A stretch of 64,000 bases of DNA from a beta proteobacterium L13. Its GTDB lineage: Bacteria > Pseudomonadota > Gammaproteobacteria > Burkholderiales > Chromobacteriaceae. The stretch is taken from the NCBI GenBank assembly GCA_000335715.1, contig AMYZ01000004.1, positions 62,001 through 126,000 of the forward strand. Reading direction: 5' to 3'. Shown piece after piece: positions 33,113 through 41,426 of this stretch. The notes under the pieces are model-generated. The model did not search any database, was not told where the DNA came from, and saw only the letters and a list, made by a program, of their open reading frames with translations. The first letter of the stretch is position 1. Each line of letters begins with the position of its first letter. A program made the translations under genes and the position numbers.

Positions 33113-33531
33113 AGCTGCCGCACCTGGTGATCTACACCGACCGCCTGCCGGGCGGTGTAGCGGGTGCGGCCAACGGCCCGCTGGTGCGCACCCGTCCGGC
33201 CTACCGCAGCGATGCCGGTCTGCACGCGCACGAATACCGTCATGTGCAGCAGTGGTATCTGGCCAGCGTCATGACTGCGCTACTGCTGGCGGTTCTGGTG
33301 CTGGTCTGCGGTGGTGTGCAAGGCACGCTGCTGGCGCTATGCCCCGCTGCGCTGGCCAGCCACTCGCTGGCTTACCTGCTGTGGCCACGCTACCGGCTGT
33401 GGGCGGAGGTGGACGCCTACCGTGTCCAGATGCGCTATGGCCTGAGTCTGGATGTGGCGGCGGTCCGGCTGGCTAGCCCGGTGTATGGCCTGGGGTTGAC
33501 GCCAGCCCGGGCAAGGGCGCTGCTGCTGTAG
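33109..33531 (+). CDS. Membrane protein with HEXXH zinc-protease motif
   Basis: 140 residues, ATGA-coupled to the previous gene. An HEYRH motif (HAHEYRHVQQW) is followed by two hydrophobic segments (VMTALLLAVLVLVCGGVQGTLLALCPAALASHSLAYLLW) and a possible third ligand Glu in WAEVDAYRVQ. This is the minimal signature of small membrane-anchored gluzincins (M48/DUF4157-like). Its place among tail fibre genes is unexpected. Peptidase activity is inferred. Confidence 0.7.
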   Translation: MKLPHLVIYTDRLPGGVAGAANGPLVRTRPAYRSDAGLHAHEYRHVQQWYLASVMTALLLAVLVLVCGGVQGTLLALCPAALASHSLAYLLWPRYRLWAEVDAYRVQMRYGLSLDVAAVRLASPVYGLGLTPARARALLL

Positions 33532-33554
33532 GCAGCCACTGTTTTCTGAAAGCT

Positions 33555-33577
33555 ACCCGCACTGGCGGGTTTTTTTA
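33555..33577 (+). terminator. Terminator before the sheath gene
   Basis: ACCCGC/GCGGGT stem, 4-base loop, then seven T. Confidence 0.78.
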
Positions 33578-33598
33578 CGTCTGTAGCAAGGAACTGCT

Positions 33599-34765
33599 AT
33601 GTCGAATCCCTCGCTTTTCCACGGCGTCACGGTGACGCTGGTCGATACCGGTGCCCGCACGATTGCGCTGCCGTCGTCGTCGATCATCGGTATTGCCGAC
33701 ACCTACACGCCCGGCGCCGGCCTGGCCGCGCCCAATGTCCCGGTCAAGATCACCAGCGACCGCGAAGCCGCGGCCGCGTTCGGTCCCAATAGCGCGATTT
33801 TCCGTCAGCTCAAAAGCATCTACGACAAGACCCGTGCCGCTGTTGTTGCGGTGGGTGTGCCGCAGGTGGCCGACCCGGCTCAGCTGACCAGTGCCATCAT
33901 CGGCGGCATGACGGCCGGCGGTGCACGTACCGGCCTGCAGTCGCTGCTGGATGCCAAGTCCGTGCTGGGTTTGCACCCGCGCTTGCTGGTGGCGCCGGGT
34001 CATACGTCCAAACAGCCGGTGGCCAGCGCGCTGGATAGCCTGGCTGGCAAGCTGCGCGCCATCGGCATTATCGATGGTCCGAATACCACTGATGATGCCG
34101 CCATCGCGTATGCGGCCAACTTTGGCAGCAAGCGCCTGTACATGGTGGATGCCGGTGGTAACAAGGTGTGGGATACCGAGTCCAGCTCGGAAATCCTGCT
34201 GCCGTCGTCCGGTGCGGCTGCTGGCTTGTTTGCGGCCAAGGATGCGGAGGTCGGTTTCTGGGCCAGCCCGTCCAATACCGAGTTCGCCAATGTGCTGGGT
34301 ACCGGCCGTCCGGTGGAATACCTGCAGGGCGACCCGACCTGCCGTGCCAACCTGCTGAACCAGGCGTACGTCAGCACCATTATCCGTGACGGTGGTTTCC
34401 GCCTGTGGGGTAACCGCACGCTGTCGGCTGATGCCAAGTGGTCTTTCGTGACGCGTGTGCGTACCACTGACATGGTGATGGACGCCATCCTGGCTGGCCA
34501 CCAGTGGGCGGTGGATAAGGGCATTACCAAGACCTACGTGTCCGACGTGACCGAAGGGCTGAATGCCTTCATGCGTGACCTGCGTAACGCCGGCGCGGTG
34601 ATCAACTTCGAGGTTTTCCCGGATCCTGTGCTGAATACCGCCAGCCAGCTAGAGCAGGGCAAGGTGTACTGGAACATCCGCTTTACCGATGTGCCGCCGG
34701 CGGAAAACCCGAACTTCCGCGTCGAGGTCACCAACCAGTGGATTACCGAAGTGCTGGCAGCGTAA
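33599..34765 (+). CDS. Contractile tail sheath protein
   Basis: 388 residues, P2 FI-like: FHGVTVTLVDTGARTIALPSSSIIGIADTYTPG at the start, GLHPRLLVAPGHTSKQPVASALDSLAGKLRAIGIIDGP in the middle, and the C-terminal insertion domain with NRTLSADAKWSFVTRVRTTDMVMDAI and FTDVPPAENPNFRVEVTNQWI. Confirms a myovirus morphology. Confidence 0.96.
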   Translation: MSNPSLFHGVTVTLVDTGARTIALPSSSIIGIADTYTPGAGLAAPNVPVKITSDREAAAAFGPNSAIFRQLKSIYDKTRAAVVAVGVPQVADPAQLTSAIIGGMTAGGARTGLQSLLDAKSVLGLHPRLLVAPGHTSKQPVASALDSLAGKLRAIGIIDGPNTTDDAAIAYAANFGSKRLYMVDAGGNKVWDTESSSEILLPSSGAAAGLFAAKDAEVGFWASPSNTEFANVLGTGRPVEYLQGDPTCRANLLNQAYVSTIIRDGGFRLWGNRTLSADAKWSFVTRVRTTDMVMDAILAGHQWAVDKGITKTYVSDVTEGLNAFMRDLRNAGAVINFEVFPDPVLNTASQLEQGKVYWNIRFTDVPPAENPNFRVEVTNQWITEVLAA

Positions 34766-34785
34766 CGCCTGCCGGCTTTGACAGC

Positions 34786-35004
34786 ATGAAACGCCGTCTG
34801 GTGGCTGCCCAGGGTAGCCATTTGACGGCGTTTTTCTTGCGCAATGTCCGGCATGTTTTCGGTTCGCTGCATTGTCTGCAGGATGCCAATGCAAATGGCT
34901 ATGTCTGGCTGAGTGATGGCAGCGAATGGTGCTTTAACTATTGCGCGCAGTACCCGGGGTTTTACCGGTTCGGTGCGCGTGAATTCAGAAAGGGGATCCG
35001 ATGA
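34786..35004 (+). CDS. Possible small protein coupled to the tail tube gene
   Basis: 72-codon frame (MKRRLVAAQGSHLTAFFLRNVRHVFGSLHCLQDANANGYVWLSDGSEWCFNYCAQYPGFYRFG...) ending in an ATGA-type overlap with the tube gene. The later part looks coding (aromatic, balanced). The beginning is inside a strong hairpin, so the frame may only be partly used or be spurious. Confidence 0.4.
   Translation: MKRRLVAAQGSHLTAFFLRNVRHVFGSLHCLQDANANGYVWLSDGSEWCFNYCAQYPGFYRFGAREFRKGIR
34789..34836 (+). terminator. Branched terminator after the sheath gene
   Basis: Outer stem AAACGCCGTC/GACGGCGTTT (perfect 10 bp), inner hairpin TGGCT/AGCCA, then a T run. It coincides with the first codons of the small frame at 34786. 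Confidence 0.75.
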
Positions 35005-35504
35005 TTCCGCAAACGCTGACGAATTTTTCCTTGTTCCTGGCCGGTACCAGCTACGCAGGCAAGGCGACCAAGGTGCAGCTGCCCAAGCTCAAGCGCAAAA
35101 CCGAGGCGCACCGCGGCGGCGGTATGGATGGCGAAATCGATATGGCTGTCGGTATGGAGAAGCTCGAGGGTGGCTTTTCGATGACCGGTATCGATCGTGC
35201 CTCGCTGGCCATGTTTGGCATTGCCGATGGCGGCGCTTTCAACGGCGTGTTCCGTGGTTCGTTCATGGACCGTAAAGGCGCGGTGGTGGCGGCTGTCTGC
35301 ACTTTCCGTGGCCTGCTGGCTGAGGTGGACATGGGCGAGTGGGAGGCCGGCAAGAAGAACGAAACCAAGTACAGCTGCAGCCTGGACTACTACAAGCTGG
35401 AGTTGGATGGCCGTGTGGTGTACGAGCTGGATCCGGTGGCGCTGATCCGCGTCATCGATGGCGTGGACGAGCTGGCCGCCGAGCGCGCTGCGCTCGGTCT
35501 GTAA
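35001..35504 (+). CDS. Tail tube protein
   Basis: 167 residues, P2 FII-like: MIPQTLTNFSLFLAGTSYAGKATKVQLPKLKRKTEAHRGGGMDGEIDMAVGMEKLEGGFSMTG, followed by RGSFMDRKGAVVAAVCTFRGLLAEVDMGEWEAGKKNETKYSCSLDYYKLELDGRVVYELD. Forms the inner tube within the sheath. Confidence 0.95.
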   Translation: MIPQTLTNFSLFLAGTSYAGKATKVQLPKLKRKTEAHRGGGMDGEIDMAVGMEKLEGGFSMTGIDRASLAMFGIADGGAFNGVFRGSFMDRKGAVVAAVCTFRGLLAEVDMGEWEAGKKNETKYSCSLDYYKLELDGRVVYELDPVALIRVIDGVDELAAERAALGL

Positions 35505-35521
35505 ACCGTGGTGTCACCCGG

Positions 35522-35543
35522 GCCCGCTTAGGCGGGCTTTTTT
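35522..35543 (+). terminator. Terminator after the tube gene
   Basis: GCCCGC/GCGGGC stem with loop TTAG, then six T. Confidence 0.78.
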
Positions 35544-35561
35544 CTTTTGGAGCGTAAGACG

Positions 35562-35828
35562 ATGAAGATCAAGCTGAAAACCCCTATCGACCTGAATGGC
35601 GTCAAGGTAGACCAGATCACGCTGCGTGAACCCACGGTGGGCGACCAGATCACCGCCCGTCGCCTGGCCAATGGTGACGACGCCCAGTTCGAGCTGAACA
35701 TGTTTGCCAGCCTGGTGGGTTGTGCGCCCGAGGATCTGCACGCGCTCAGTCTGAGTGACTACAAAGTCATGCAAAAACACTATTTTCGCCTGGTTAATGG
35801 CGATGAAGGTGCCGAATCCGCAGCCTGA
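35562..35828 (+). CDS. Tail assembly chaperone E
   Basis: 88 residues (MKIKLKTPIDLNGVKVDQITLREPTVGDQITARRLANGDDAQFELNMFASLVGCAPEDLHALSLSDYKVMQKHYFRL...), typical of gpE/gp41-like chaperones before the tape measure. An overlapping frame follows, as in P2 E/E' and Mu gp41/gp42. Confidence 0.88.
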   Translation: MKIKLKTPIDLNGVKVDQITLREPTVGDQITARRLANGDDAQFELNMFASLVGCAPEDLHALSLSDYKVMQKHYFRLVNGDEGAESAA

Positions 35829-35946
35829 TGGCTGGTGGTGGCAGGTAAGCCGCGAGCTGGCCAGACGTTATGCCTGGTCGCGGGATGAGGTGCGCGGCGT
35901 GCCGCTGGGCGAGCTGCAGCACTGGTTGGCGGGTGAGGAGGAGTAA
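35803..35946 (+). CDS. GpE'-like tail protein in overlapping frame
   Basis: From this ATG: MKVPNPQPDGWWWQVSRELARRYAWSRDEVRGVPLGELQHWLAG, 47 residues, closely like short GpE-family products before tape measures. The frame is open from before 35755 and differs from E by +1/-2. A frameshift fusion E-E' is possible, as in P2 and Mu. CAAAAAC lies in the overlap. An independent start at 35797 or 35803 is equally possible. Confidence 0.75.
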   Translation: MKVPNPQPDGWWWQVSRELARRYAWSRDEVRGVPLGELQHWLAGEEE

Positions 35947-35948
35947 CC

Positions 35949-38900
35949 ATGTCGCATGATGTCGCGGTAGGGGTGGTAATCGGCGGTGCGGTGTCATCCA
36001 GCCTGGGTGTGGCGCTGGGGCGCGTCAAGCAGGACGTGGGCGCCTTGCATCGAGGTATGGGTGATACCAAAGGGCTGCAAAACCTGATTGGTGAAACCCA
36101 GCGCCTGCAGCGCGAGCTGGCCCAGGCCGAGCGTGCTGGTCGCCGAGTGGGAATGGATTCGGTACGTGAGCTGCGTGGTGAGGTGTCCGGCCTGCAGAAA
36201 GATTGGCAGGCCAGTACCGCACAAGTCGCGGAGCTGGCCCGGGCGCATGCAGAAGCGCGCCGCAAGGTGGCGAGTGCCGGCGCTGATGGTAAGGGTATCG
36301 AAACCCTGGAGCACGAACACCGTCAGCTTGAGGCAGCGGCAAAGTTGGCCGGTGCGCAGTACACGGTAAAGCACGCGGCGGCGCAGGAGGCCAAGGCCAA
36401 CAAAGCGCTATCACGTGATCAGGTGAAGCTGCTGCAGCAGGAGGCGGCGGCGGCGCGTACGGCTGCAGCAGAAGCGCGTGCACTGGCGCGTGAGAAAAAG
36501 CTGCAGCTTGAGGTGGGCGGCGCTGCTATTCAGGAGGCAAACCGGCTGTCTCGTCAGCTGGATAAGGCCAAAAAGATGGCGGCCAGTACCAAGCAGGCTT
36601 TCGAAGAAAAGCGCCTGGTTCTGCATGGTACTCGTAACGAACTGCGCCAGATGGTGCCGGTGGTGGGCGAGGTGGCCGCCAAGACCCTGCGCATGGGTGA
36701 GGCGGTAGGCGCTGCGGCGAAAGGCCAGCGCGGTTTGCGCGATGCCATGCAGCAAAGTGTACCTGTGGTGGGTGCTGTCGCCAGCGAGGCGGTGCAGCTG
36801 GGGGCGGCGGTGCGTGCTGCATCCCAAAGCCAAGGCAGCCTGCGCGACAAGCTTGCGGCCAACATTCGCGCCCTGCGTGATGCCGGTGTTGAAACCAATA
36901 ACCTGGAAGGCGCAATGAAGCGCCTGCAGCGTGCCGAGCAAGGTATGCAGTGGCAGAGCAATGGTCGCGCCATGATGCAGTCTGGCGTGGAGCTGGGTCG
37001 CACGGCTGGGGCGGTGACCATTGGTGCGGCGGCGGTGCCGACCGTGATCAGCGGTAACTACCAGGACGAAGTGCGGGATATCGCCATCAAGGCCGGTGTG
37101 GCGGGTAAGCCCGAAGAGGCGGAGATGAGTGGCCGCATCTCGCGCTCTGCAGACAATGCCAAGATGGATCGTGGTGCGCTGGCCGCTGCCATCAATGGTT
37201 TGGTCACGCAGGGGATGGATTGGCAGCAAGCTACAGGGCATGGTGATTTGCTGGCCGAGCTGATCAAAGGTCAGCGCATGGCGCCGGAAGATGCCGCCAA
37301 GCTGATTTACAGCTTTGGCCAGAACGGTGTGCGGCCAGAAGACATCCGTAAGACGATGGGGCAGGTGGCTGTGGCGGGTGATCTGGGGTCTTTTGAGGCC
37401 CCGGATATGGCCAAGCATATGCCGCAAATGCTGGCCACCCTTGGTGCGCTGGGCTTTCAGGGGCCGGAGGCAGTGCGTTACCTGGCCGCCAGCCTGCAGG
37501 CGCAGGTCAAGCTGACAGGTAACTCGGATAAGGCAGCTGGGAATTTCACTAACTTGCTGGCCAAGATTACCGCGCCGGACATTGCAAAGAAATTTGAGGA
37601 TCAAGGCTTTGATCTGCAGGCGTCGATGCGGGCGCAAATGCGGCAGGGCAAAAACCCCGTCGAAGCGTTTATTGCGTTGACGGAGACCTTGGCTGCAGGT
37701 GGGGATAAGGCTAAGCAGAAGCAGCTTGATTCCATGAAGGAAAGGGTTCGCACAAGCAAAAACAAGGGGGATGAAGCGGCTGCGCTGGATGCGTATATCA
37801 AGATGGCTGGTCTGGGCGGGATCATTACTGATATGGAGGCACGTGCTGCTGCGTTAGCCCAGATCAAATATGGCGGACAGATCACTCAGGATCTGAAAAA
37901 GATTGAGACAACCGATGGCACCAAAAAGCTTGTCGATGATAAGGCCAAGCGTGATGAAACCTCGAATGCCAAGTGGGATGCGGCCAAGAACAGCTTTAAC
38001 GCAGCAATGGTCGATATTGGCGATGCCATCCGGCCGGTGACCGATGGTGCTGCCGAGCTTTCCGCCAGCATGCTGTCGTCTGCCAGCGATATGGCCAAGG
38101 CGCACCCGGGCGTGGCGCTGGGTGCGGTGGCCGCCGGTGTGCTGACCATCGGTGCGGCGGCGGCCAAGGTGTCGGCCGGCATGCTGCAGTGGGCGGGTGG
38201 CAAGGTGTTGTCTGGCGTGGGCGGCAAGCTGCCTGGTGCGTCATCTGGTGTGCCAGGTGCTGCAGGAAAAGTGCTCGATGCGCTGGGTGGTGCGGCCGGT
38301 GTGCAGAAGGTGTTTGTCGTCAATATGCCCGGCGGTGGTTTGCCAGGGTTGGACGGCAAGCCTGGTGCGGGCAAGCCTGGTATGGCTGGCCGTGTCGGGG
38401 CGGTGGCATCCAGCGTGGTGGGTATGGGCCGTGCCGCGCTGGCAGCGCCTACGCTGGGGGCTATCGCCCAAGGTGGCGGTGCCATGGTGGGCACCTCTGC
38501 CGCGATGGTGGTAGGTGCTGGGGCGGCTGGCTATGCCGTGGGTACGGCGCTGAATGCAGCCATCACCCATGTGCTGTCCGATGGCAAGCATGAGCGCACG
38601 ATAGGTACCTGGCTGTATGAAACGCTGAATCCGGAAGAAGTGGTCAAGCCTGTAGCGCCTGTTGCCAGGCCAGTGCCGCCCGTGGCTGTATCGGCTAGTG
38701 CCAAACCGCCATTGCCTGTGCAGCCTTCCAAGCCGCCGATAGCGGTAACTGCTACGGCAAAGCCAGCGCCGGCGCCAGTACCGAACCTTACGTTTAATCC
38801 GGTGATACAGGTCAAGGTGATGGGTGATGCCAAACGGCCGGAAGAAATTGCTAATCAGATTGCGCCGCACCTGCGCCGCCTGTTTGACCAGTGGCTGGCC

Positions 38901-38951
38901 AGCCAGCGTAGCAAGTCGGCTAGCGGCATGTATGACCCTGTGGGGGGATGA
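35949..38951 (+). CDS. Tail tape measure protein
   Basis: 1000 residues: long helical/coiled-coil N terminus (LQRELAQAERAGRRVGMDSVRELRGEVSGLQKDWQAS), the TP901-type core (SGNYQDEVRDIAIKAGVAGKPEEAEMSGRISRSADNAKMDRGALAAAINGLVTQGMDW...), hydrophobic segments at about 700-890, and a Pro-rich region before the C terminus. Its length sets the tail length, so a tail of roughly 150 nm would be expected at 0.15 nm per residue (a general rule, not measured). Confidence 0.95.
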   Translation: MSHDVAVGVVIGGAVSSSLGVALGRVKQDVGALHRGMGDTKGLQNLIGETQRLQRELAQAERAGRRVGMDSVRELRGEVSGLQKDWQASTAQVAELARAHAEARRKVASAGADGKGIETLEHEHRQLEAAAKLAGAQYTVKHAAAQEAKANKALSRDQVKLLQQEAAAARTAAAEARALAREKKLQLEVGGAAIQEANRLSRQLDKAKKMAASTKQAFEEKRLVLHGTRNELRQMVPVVGEVAAKTLRMGEAVGAAAKGQRGLRDAMQQSVPVVGAVASEAVQLGAAVRAASQSQGSLRDKLAANIRALRDAGVETNNLEGAMKRLQRAEQGMQWQSNGRAMMQSGVELGRTAGAVTIGAAAVPTVISGNYQDEVRDIAIKAGVAGKPEEAEMSGRISRSADNAKMDRGALAAAINGLVTQGMDWQQATGHGDLLAELIKGQRMAPEDAAKLIYSFGQNGVRPEDIRKTMGQVAVAGDLGSFEAPDMAKHMPQMLATLGALGFQGPEAVRYLAASLQAQVKLTGNSDKAAGNFTNLLAKITAPDIAKKFEDQGFDLQASMRAQMRQGKNPVEAFIALTETLAAGGDKAKQKQLDSMKERVRTSKNKGDEAAALDAYIKMAGLGGIITDMEARAAALAQIKYGGQITQDLKKIETTDGTKKLVDDKAKRDETSNAKWDAAKNSFNAAMVDIGDAIRPVTDGAAELSASMLSSASDMAKAHPGVALGAVAAGVLTIGAAAAKVSAGMLQWAGGKVLSGVGGKLPGASSGVPGAAGKVLDALGGAAGVQKVFVVNMPGGGLPGLDGKPGAGKPGMAGRVGAVASSVVGMGRAALAAPTLGAIAQGGGAMVGTSAAMVVGAGAAGYAVGTALNAAITHVLSDGKHERTIGTWLYETLNPEEVVKPVAPVARPVPPVAVSASAKPPLPVQPSKPPIAVTATAKPAPAPVPNLTFNPVIQVKVMGDAKRPEEIANQIAPHLRRLFDQWLASQRSKSASGMYDPVGG

Positions 38952-39760
38952 TGGAACTGTTCAATCTGATGGATAAGGCAGCTGCTGCAGCCAGTCGTTT
39001 GGTTGGCCAGGTGTCACTACCGGTGGTGCGTGACCTGGTGACTGTGCAATCCAGTGCCAGCGCCGTGTCGGCGCATTTGGAGCGTGCTGCGGCATTGGTG
39101 TCGGCTGTTGCGCTGGACCGTCCCGGCGCTCGGCGTATTTCCCGGCAGGTGGGGTTGGTGATGCTGGCCGCCGCCGATATGCAGAAGCATGGTCAAGCCC
39201 TGGTGCGTGAGGCAGGGGCGCTGATGGCCGGCAGCGGTAACAAGCTGGTGCGGGCGCTGGGTAAGGTGGTGAGTCTGCGTGCCGTGCAGTCGCTGGGTGG
39301 GCGCTTGCTGGGTGGCCGTGCTGCCGTAGAGGCAGCGCCGGCCGCCGGCTTCTTGCTGGAACTGTCGCCGGATGACGTGACGCTGCAGCCGTTCCGCTTT
39401 GCGCTGGATCGTGCTGCTTTTGATGAGCTAAGCCGTGCCACCGAGTTCGGCATTGCCAGCCAGGACCGGCTAACCCGACGGCCGGCGGCGCAGGCGGTGG
39501 GCAAGGGTAGCGACAAGATCACGCTGAAAGGCGCCATTTACCTGGCCCGGCATGGGGCCGGCCATATCGACAGGCTGCGCGAGTTGGGCGAGGCGCTGCA
39601 GCCGCTGACGGTGACGACCGGTTACGGCCGCAATCTGGGGCGCTGGTACCTGGCCAGCCTGCAGGAAGAGCAGGCTTATCTGTTTGCCGACGGCGCGCCG
39701 CGCAAGCAAACCTTCACTTTGGGGCTGACACGCTATGGCGACGACTATCAGAACCTCTGA
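38948..39760 (+). CDS. Tail protein U with long N-terminal extension
   Basis: 270 residues. The C-terminal ~140 (FLLELSPDDVTLQPFRFALDRAAFDELSRATEF... KGSDKITLKGAIYLARHGAGHIDRLRELGEALQPLTVTTGYGRNLGRWYLASLQEEQAYLFADGAPRKQTFTLGLTRYGDD) are P2 gpU. The N-terminal ~125 residues are helical and not part of gpU (usual length about 150). It overlaps the tape-measure stop. Confidence 0.85.
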   Translation: MMELFNLMDKAAAAASRLVGQVSLPVVRDLVTVQSSASAVSAHLERAAALVSAVALDRPGARRISRQVGLVMLAAADMQKHGQALVREAGALMAGSGNKLVRALGKVVSLRAVQSLGGRLLGGRAAVEAAPAAGFLLELSPDDVTLQPFRFALDRAAFDELSRATEFGIASQDRLTRRPAAQAVGKGSDKITLKGAIYLARHGAGHIDRLRELGEALQPLTVTTGYGRNLGRWYLASLQEEQAYLFADGAPRKQTFTLGLTRYGDDYQNL

Positions 39761-39941
39761 CGGGGACGTGCTGGACTCGCTCTGCCACGCCCACTACGGG
39801 CGCCTGGCCGGCGTGGTGGAGGCGGTGCTGGTGGCCAACCCCGGGTTGGCGGATCAGCCGCAGCCGTTTGCTAGTGGCGTGATGATCGTGCTGCCTGATC
39901 TGGCCGTGCAGCAGCAGGCGACGGTGACTTTGTGGGAGTAG
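39735..39941 (+). CDS. Tail protein X
   Basis: 68 residues with the LysM-like gpX pattern (SDGDVLDSLCHAHYGRLAGVVEAVLVANPGLADQPQPFASGVMIVLPDLA). Overlaps the U gene by 26 bases. gpX is thought to help baseplate/tail completion. Confidence 0.9.
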   Translation: MATTIRTSDGDVLDSLCHAHYGRLAGVVEAVLVANPGLADQPQPFASGVMIVLPDLAVQQQATVTLWE

Positions 39942-39944
39942 GGT

Positions 39945-40988
39945 ATGAAGCCTGTTTTCAAGGTGCTGGCAAATGGCCAAGATATTACGGCGCTGCTGGC
40001 GGACCGGCTGGAAAGCCTGCAGGTGGTGGACAAAGCGGGGCTAGATTCCGACGAGCTGACCATCACCCTGGATGATCGTGACGGTGCTGTTAGGTTGCCG
40101 GCCCGTGGCGCGGTGCTGGAAGTGAGTCTGGGCTATGCCGAAACCGGCCTGACCCGCATCGGCCGCTATCGTGTAGACGAAGTGAAAAGCAGTGGTCCGC
40201 CGCAGCAGGTGTCGTTTAGCGGGCGCCCGGCCGACATGAGCGGCAAGATCAAGCAGGTGCGCCGCGGGGCGTGGGAGGCGGTATCGCTGGAAAGCATCGT
40301 GCAGGCGGTGGCAGTGCGTAACAAGCTGCAGGCTGTGTGCAAAGTAAAAGCCACTGTGGCCCGGGCGGACCAGATGAACGAAAGCGACCTGCACTTCATT
40401 ACCCGCCTGGCCAGCCAGTACGACGCCACCGCCACAGTAAAAGGCGGCAAGCTGCTGGTGCTGCCGCGTGGCGGGCAGGCGCAGTCGGTAAGCGGCAAGG
40501 CGCTGCCGACCATTGTGCTGCAGCGGCGGGATATCACCAGCTGGAGTTTTACGGCCAGCGACAGCAATGCATCCGGTGGTGCTGTCGTTCGTCACCATGA
40601 CCAGGCCACCGGCCGTACCAAGTCGGTGCTGGTGCCGGGTGGTGATGGTAGTGCCGCGCCGGCGCGGGTGGTGCGTCATGCGGCAGCCAGCCCGGGGGCG
40701 GCTGCGGCGCAGGCCAAAGCGGCCGGCGCCCGTGCCTACCGCAGCGAGGTCACCATGAACCTGGTGCTGCCCGGGCGGGCGGATATCGTGGCCGAGCGAA
40801 AGTTACGCACCCAGGGCATCAAGGATGGCGTAGACCATCTATGGACCGTGGATAGTGTGACGCATGAGTTCTCAAGCTCTGGTTGGGAGTTGCGTGTGGA
40901 TCTGGTGCTGAACAAAAAGGCCGATACGGCCAAGGGGAAGAAAAAGGGACGGAAACCCAAGCCACCGCTGAAGGTGTTGACGTCATGA
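39945..40988 (+). CDS. Late control protein D (baseplate hub)
   Basis: 347 residues, P2 gpD-like: MKPVFKVLANGQDITALLADRLESLQVVDKAGLDSDELTITLDDRDGAVRLPARGAVLEVSLGYAETGLTRIGRYRVDEVK, then PADMSGKIKQVRRGAWEAVSLESIVQAVA. Forms the central hub under the spike. Last structural gene. Confidence 0.94.
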   Translation: MKPVFKVLANGQDITALLADRLESLQVVDKAGLDSDELTITLDDRDGAVRLPARGAVLEVSLGYAETGLTRIGRYRVDEVKSSGPPQQVSFSGRPADMSGKIKQVRRGAWEAVSLESIVQAVAVRNKLQAVCKVKATVARADQMNESDLHFITRLASQYDATATVKGGKLLVLPRGGQAQSVSGKALPTIVLQRRDITSWSFTASDSNASGGAVVRHHDQATGRTKSVLVPGGDGSAAPARVVRHAAASPGAAAAQAKAAGARAYRSEVTMNLVLPGRADIVAERKLRTQGIKDGVDHLWTVDSVTHEFSSSGWELRVDLVLNKKADTAKGKKKGRKPKPPLKVLTS

Positions 40989-41296
40989 GGTGGCTGAGTG
41001 AAAGGGCAGGCATCATGCAAGAGCATGAAAAGGGGCTGGCGTATTTGTTGGCGCTGGGGGCGTTGATCGGGGTCGGGCAGTTGATGGTGAGTAAAGAAAC
41101 CATCACCCCGCGGCTGGCGGTGGGGCGGGCTATTCTGGGCAGTGCCACGTCAACAATGGCCGGGGTGGTGCTGATGCAGTTTCCGGACCTGCCTTTGCCG
41201 GCGCTGGTGGGGCTGGGGGCCGGGCTGGGCATTCTGGGGCAGCAGTATCTGGAAGCCTGGTTGCGGGCGCGGGCGGATTTACTGGGCAAGAAGTAG
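40985..41296 (+). CDS. Holin-like membrane protein
   Basis: 103 residues from MRWLSERAGIMQEHEKGLAYLLALGALIGVGQLM, ATGA overlap with D. Three hydrophobic segments (AYLLALGALIGVGQLMV, AILGSATSTMAGVVLM, LPALVGLGAGLGILGQQYL) and a charged end (ARADLLGKK) fit a class I/II phage holin. It is followed by the endolysin. Confidence 0.8.
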   Translation: MRWLSERAGIMQEHEKGLAYLLALGALIGVGQLMVSKETITPRLAVGRAILGSATSTMAGVVLMQFPDLPLPALVGLGAGLGILGQQYLEAWLRARADLLGKK

Positions 41297-41426
41297 CGGC
41301 GTCATCCACAGAATCTGTGGGTAAGTCGGTGCTGAATAGGGCGGTTTGCTGATCTGGCAAGCCGCCCATTTGTTTGCGTAAAAAACAAGCGGCAGCCATG
41401 GGCTGCCGTTTTGCATGGAGAGGCAC
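41297..41426. promoter_or_regulatory. Hairpin-rich leader between holin and endolysin
   Basis: Three hairpins in 130 bases: CCACAGAATCTGTGG (41305-41319), a long one GGGCGGTTTGC with GCAAGCCGCCC (41339-41367), and CGGCAGCC/GGCTGCCG with T run (41390-41412, terminator-like). They may tune endolysin expression. Confidence 0.6.
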
